A DNA stretch of 8,529 bases from Candidatus Spyradosoma merdigallinarum (GTDB taxonomy: Bacteria; Verrucomicrobiota; Verrucomicrobiia; Opitutales; UBA953): positions 1 through 8,529 of the forward strand of contig DVOG01000030.1 in NCBI GenBank assembly GCA_018713755.1, in the 5' to 3' direction. The translations under genes were made by a program, and so were the position numbers. Below are positions 6,935-8,529 of this stretch, one piece after another (position 1 is the first letter of the stretch; the number at the start of each line of letters is the position of its first letter). Below the pieces are notes generated by a model, which saw nothing but the letters and a program-made list of their open reading frames with translations, was not told where the DNA came from and searched no databases.

Positions 6935-6985
6935 AGCCAAAACCGCCCGCGCCGTCGTTCCCGCGCGAAAACGGCGGCACCGCCT

Positions 6986-7546
6986 TCAATTTTCCTCCAA
7001 ATGTTCCGGAGCGAAAAGCATGAGCTCCGCTTCCGGCTTTCGGATTTTCGCGGCGAGCCGTCGCCAAAAATCCGCGCTCCCGCCCGCGTCCCAGGCTTTT
7101 TCGTCCATGCGCGCCCGCATCCACGTGCCGCGCGCGATTTCGTCTTCAAGCTGGCCGGGCGCCCATTCCGCGCGGCCGATGAACGCGTACGCCCGCGCGC
7201 CCGGGCTGTAAATCGCGCCGCGGATTTCTTCCGCCGTCGCGCCGAGCCGCACGGTGCTGTTCCCGCTCAGCGCGTCGCGGAAACGCAGCAGGAAGCACAG
7301 CCGTTCGCTGTCGACGGGCCCGCCCTCGAAAACGGGAACGCTTCCCAGCGGCGTTCCCGCGAATTCCGGCAGGCAGGTCTCAAGAGATTTCCCCGTCGGC
7401 CGATTCAGAATCAGCCCGGCCGCGCCCTCTTCCGCCGAAAAACGAAAAATCCAGACGACGGAGCGCGCGAAAATCCCGCCGACGTTCAGACGCGCCAGCA
7501 AGAAATGTCCGCGGATTTTTTCGTAAACGGAAAATTCCTTTTTCAT
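6986..7546 (-). CDS. yqgE: YqgE/AlgH family protein (UPF0301)
   Basis: A conserved cytoplasmic protein of the YqgE/AlgH (DUF179) family. The biochemical role is not firmly established; the AlgH name comes from a link to alginate regulation in Pseudomonas. The 186 residues, the usual family length, carry the expected landmarks: GHFLLARLNVGGIFARSVVW (13-32), GLILNRPTG (44-52), VFEGGPV (72-78) and the signature GRAEWAPGQLEDEIARGTW (124-142). The ATG at 7546 starts MKKEFSVYEKIRG and is preceded by a T-rich stretch, with no Shine-Dalgarno. It lies 66 bp after the dCMP deaminase gene on the same strand and 90 bp before the sialidase gene. It may share a transcript with the deaminase gene; no convincing terminator lies between them. 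Confidence 0.9.
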   Translation of the reverse strand: MKKEFSVYEKIRGHFLLARLNVGGIFARSVVWIFRFSAEEGAAGLILNRPTGKSLETCLPEFAGTPLGSVPVFEGGPVDSERLCFLLRFRDALSGNSTVRLGATAEEIRGAIYSPGARAYAFIGRAEWAPGQLEDEIARGTWMRARMDEKAWDAGGSADFWRRLAAKIRKPEAELMLFAPEHLEEN

Positions 7547-7612
7547 ATGAAGAAAAAAAATCGAGAAGGCGGCCGAAGAGAAAAGCGCGGGAACGGCGCC
7601 GCGCGGCAGGTT

Positions 7613-8152
7613 TCAGGCGAAGGTCGGCGTTCCCGCGGAAAACGCGGGAAGTTCGAGCTTTTCGATCGCGATTCCCGCCGACGCCAAAAGCGCCGGGACC
7701 AGATCGTCGTTGCGGTAGTCGTGCAGATACTTGACCGCGCCGACACCCGCCGCCGCGAGGATTTTCGCGCAGTTCACGCACGGGAAATGCGTGACGTAGA
7801 CCGTCGCCCCCATGAGGCTGACGCCGCGCTTCGCCGCATCGGCGACGGCGTTCTGCTCCGCGTGAACGGTCGCCTGCTCGTGCCCCTCGCGCACGCAGGA
7901 ATCGTGCGGCGCTCCCGGCAGAAAACCGTTGTAGCCCGCGGCGATGATGCGGTTCGGATGCTTTCCCGAAGAAACGACGAGGCAGCCCACGTGCAGCCGG
8001 TCGCAGGCGGAGCGCATGCTGATCAGCACGGCGGCGGACATGAAATATTCGTCCCAGCTCGGCCGGCGGCGCACGTCCGCCACCAGCGCGTCCACGGCGG
8101 AAACGATGCTCTCGCCGCGCGGGACGCCGGGATCACTTTCTGATTTTTCCAT
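7613..8152 (-). CDS. dCMP deaminase family protein (zinc-dependent)
   Basis: It deaminates dCMP to dUMP, feeding dTMP synthesis. The 179-residue product has the family entry motif RPSWDEYFM (30-38), followed by RSACDRLHVGCLVV (47-60) and AAGYNGFLPGAPHDSC (71-86). The zinc-site motifs are HAE (H97, E99, the proton shuttle) and PCVNC (C125, C128). It resembles the ComEB type of Bacillus more than cytidine deaminases. The N-terminus before RPSWDEYFM is about 29 residues, longer than usual; GTG codons at Val20, Val24 or Val27 are alternative starts. ATG 8152 has no Shine-Dalgarno. The 116-bp gap to the divergent NUDIX gene should hold promoters for both, but I found no convincing pair of hexamers there, only A/T-rich tracts and one octamer copy. 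It is first in a same-strand series with yqgE. Confidence 0.92.
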   Translation of the reverse strand: MEKSESDPGVPRGESIVSAVDALVADVRRRPSWDEYFMSAAVLISMRSACDRLHVGCLVVSSGKHPNRIIAAGYNGFLPGAPHDSCVREGHEQATVHAEQNAVADAAKRGVSLMGATVYVTHFPCVNCAKILAAAGVGAVKYLHDYRNDDLVPALLASAGIAIEKLELPAFSAGTPTFA

Positions 8153-8268
8153 AACCGCCGATTCTGCGCTTCCGCGCCGCGCTTTCCGAGAAAAAATTTT
8201 CCGCGGGCACGACTCCCTCCCGGAGAAAAAAATCGCGGGAACGGAAAACTTGCGTTAGAAACTCCGCC

Positions 8269-8529
8269 ATGCGGAAAAAAATTCATGTCGCGGCGGCGGT
8301 CGTCGTTCGCGCCGACGGAAAAATTCTTTGCGCGAAGCGCGGGAACGGCGGAGACCCGCGCGTCGCGGGGAAATGGGAATTTCCCGGCGGGAAAATCGAA
8401 GCCGGAGAAACGCCGGAGGGCGCGCTCGCGCGGGAGCTTCGCGAAGAGCTGGATCTCGCCGTCGCGGTCGGCGGGAAAGTCGCCTCCGTGCGCTGGGCTC
8501 CGCCGGAGGCGCCGTACGAAATCGTGATG
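8269..8529 (+). CDS. mutT: MutT-like NUDIX hydrolase, 3'-partial
   Basis: Eighty-seven residues are visible, from ATG 8269 (MRKKIHVAAAVVVRADGKI) to the window edge, with no stop codon, so the gene continues beyond. The NUDIX box runs from about residue 43 to 66: GGKIEAGETPEGALARELRE followed by ELDL. It keeps the catalytic REUxEE glutamates but has Asp where the consensus GX5EX7REUXEEXGU has Gly. KWEFPGGKIEAGE and the conserved N-terminal strand resemble MutT enzymes, which hydrolyse 8-oxo-dGTP or related damaged (d)NTPs and so prevent mutation. The exact substrate cannot be judged from this part. It is divergent from the dCMP deaminase gene. No Shine-Dalgarno precedes the ATG (TTAGAAACTCCGCC). 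One octamer copy (8340-8347) falls in codons for R-G-N-G. Confidence 0.88.
   Translation, partial: MRKKIHVAAAVVVRADGKILCAKRGNGGDPRVAGKWEFPGGKIEAGETPEGALARELREELDLAVAVGGKVASVRWAPPEAPYEIVM

Larger units (their letters stand above)
193..8347. repeat. Dispersed octamer CGGGAACG / CGTTCCCG, at least 41 copies
   Basis: Copies were found by eye on both strands. Start positions of CGTTCCCG: 193, 972, 998, 1423, 1680, 1935, 2014, 3111, 3328, 3633, 4031, 4257, 4423, 5075, 5181, 5239, 6014, 6272, 6592, 6956, 7352, 7628. Start positions of CGGGAACG: 1221, 1491, 1758, 2325, 2657, 2670, 2698, 2832, 2899, 3461, 3888, 4928, 5207, 5233, 6370, 7333, 7588, 8236, 8340. Most are preceded by G, giving GCGGGAACG. 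Ten copies lie in about 0.7 kb of intergenic DNA and 31 in about 7.8 kb of genes. Within genes 21 have CGGGAACG on the coding strand and 10 the reverse. A few copies may have been missed. The function is unknown. Confidence 0.9.

Noticed and set aside
6896..6940. Fifteen extra N-terminal residues for the sialidase (ATG at 6940)
   Set aside because: The signal peptide begins naturally at the ATG at 6895, and the possible promoter at 6907-6934 would overlap the longer reading.
7547..7612. Terminator between the dCMP deaminase gene and yqgE
   Set aside because: The minus strand has a T run, but the preceding GC-rich stretch does not form a stable stem directly before it.
6929..8143. Open frame of 404 codons on the plus strand
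   Set aside because: It is antisense to yqgE and the dCMP deaminase gene, both of which carry clear family signatures; the translation shows no domain.

Overview
The window looks like GC-rich bacterial chromosome, roughly 60% GC or more by eye, densely packed, with seven largely complete protein genes or good partials plus one partial gene at the right edge, one tRNA gene and two strong intrinsic terminators. No mobile element, CRISPR array or phage gene was seen. A secreted GH33-type sialidase of the kind common in gut bacteria, and a surface-type protein with a Gly/Met/Ser-rich stretch and a PA14-like fold, fit a host-associated member of the PVC group (Verrucomicrobiota or Lentisphaerota-like). 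That placement is inference, since the window holds no rRNA or other firm marker.

Layout from left to right: the C-terminal part of a PA14-like protein (+, 1-969), its hairpin terminator (990-1037), a sigma70-like promoter and tRNA-Gln(UUG) (1074-1188), and a RecD-type exonuclease V alpha helicase (+, 1241-3025). recD runs head-on into a dGTPase-family gene (-, 3001-4341), with a 25 bp overlap. The dGTPase gene is the second gene of a tight pair behind a HisN-like phosphatase (-, 4346-5131). A strong terminator (5215-5258) separates this pair from the sialidase (-, 5285-6895). Further right lie YqgE/AlgH (-, 6986-7546) and a dCMP deaminase-family protein (-, 7613-8152). A MutT-like NUDIX hydrolase diverges from these (+, from 8269) and is cut by the window end.

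Three gene products (dGTPase, dCMP deaminase, NUDIX) act on deoxynucleotide pools and RecD acts on DNA ends. The sialidase would release sialic acid from host glycans, but no uptake or catabolic genes accompany it here.

The most striking signal is not a gene. The octamer CGGGAACG (or its complement CGTTCCCG) occurs at least 41 times by eye, where about one would be expected by chance. It appears in every gene, in all three reading frames, in every intergenic gap over 60 bp, and inside the stems of both strong terminators. It behaves like a genome-wide signal motif comparable to cyanobacterial HIP1, an uptake sequence or Chi. A second general trait is that none of the seven visible gene starts has a Shine-Dalgarno sequence.
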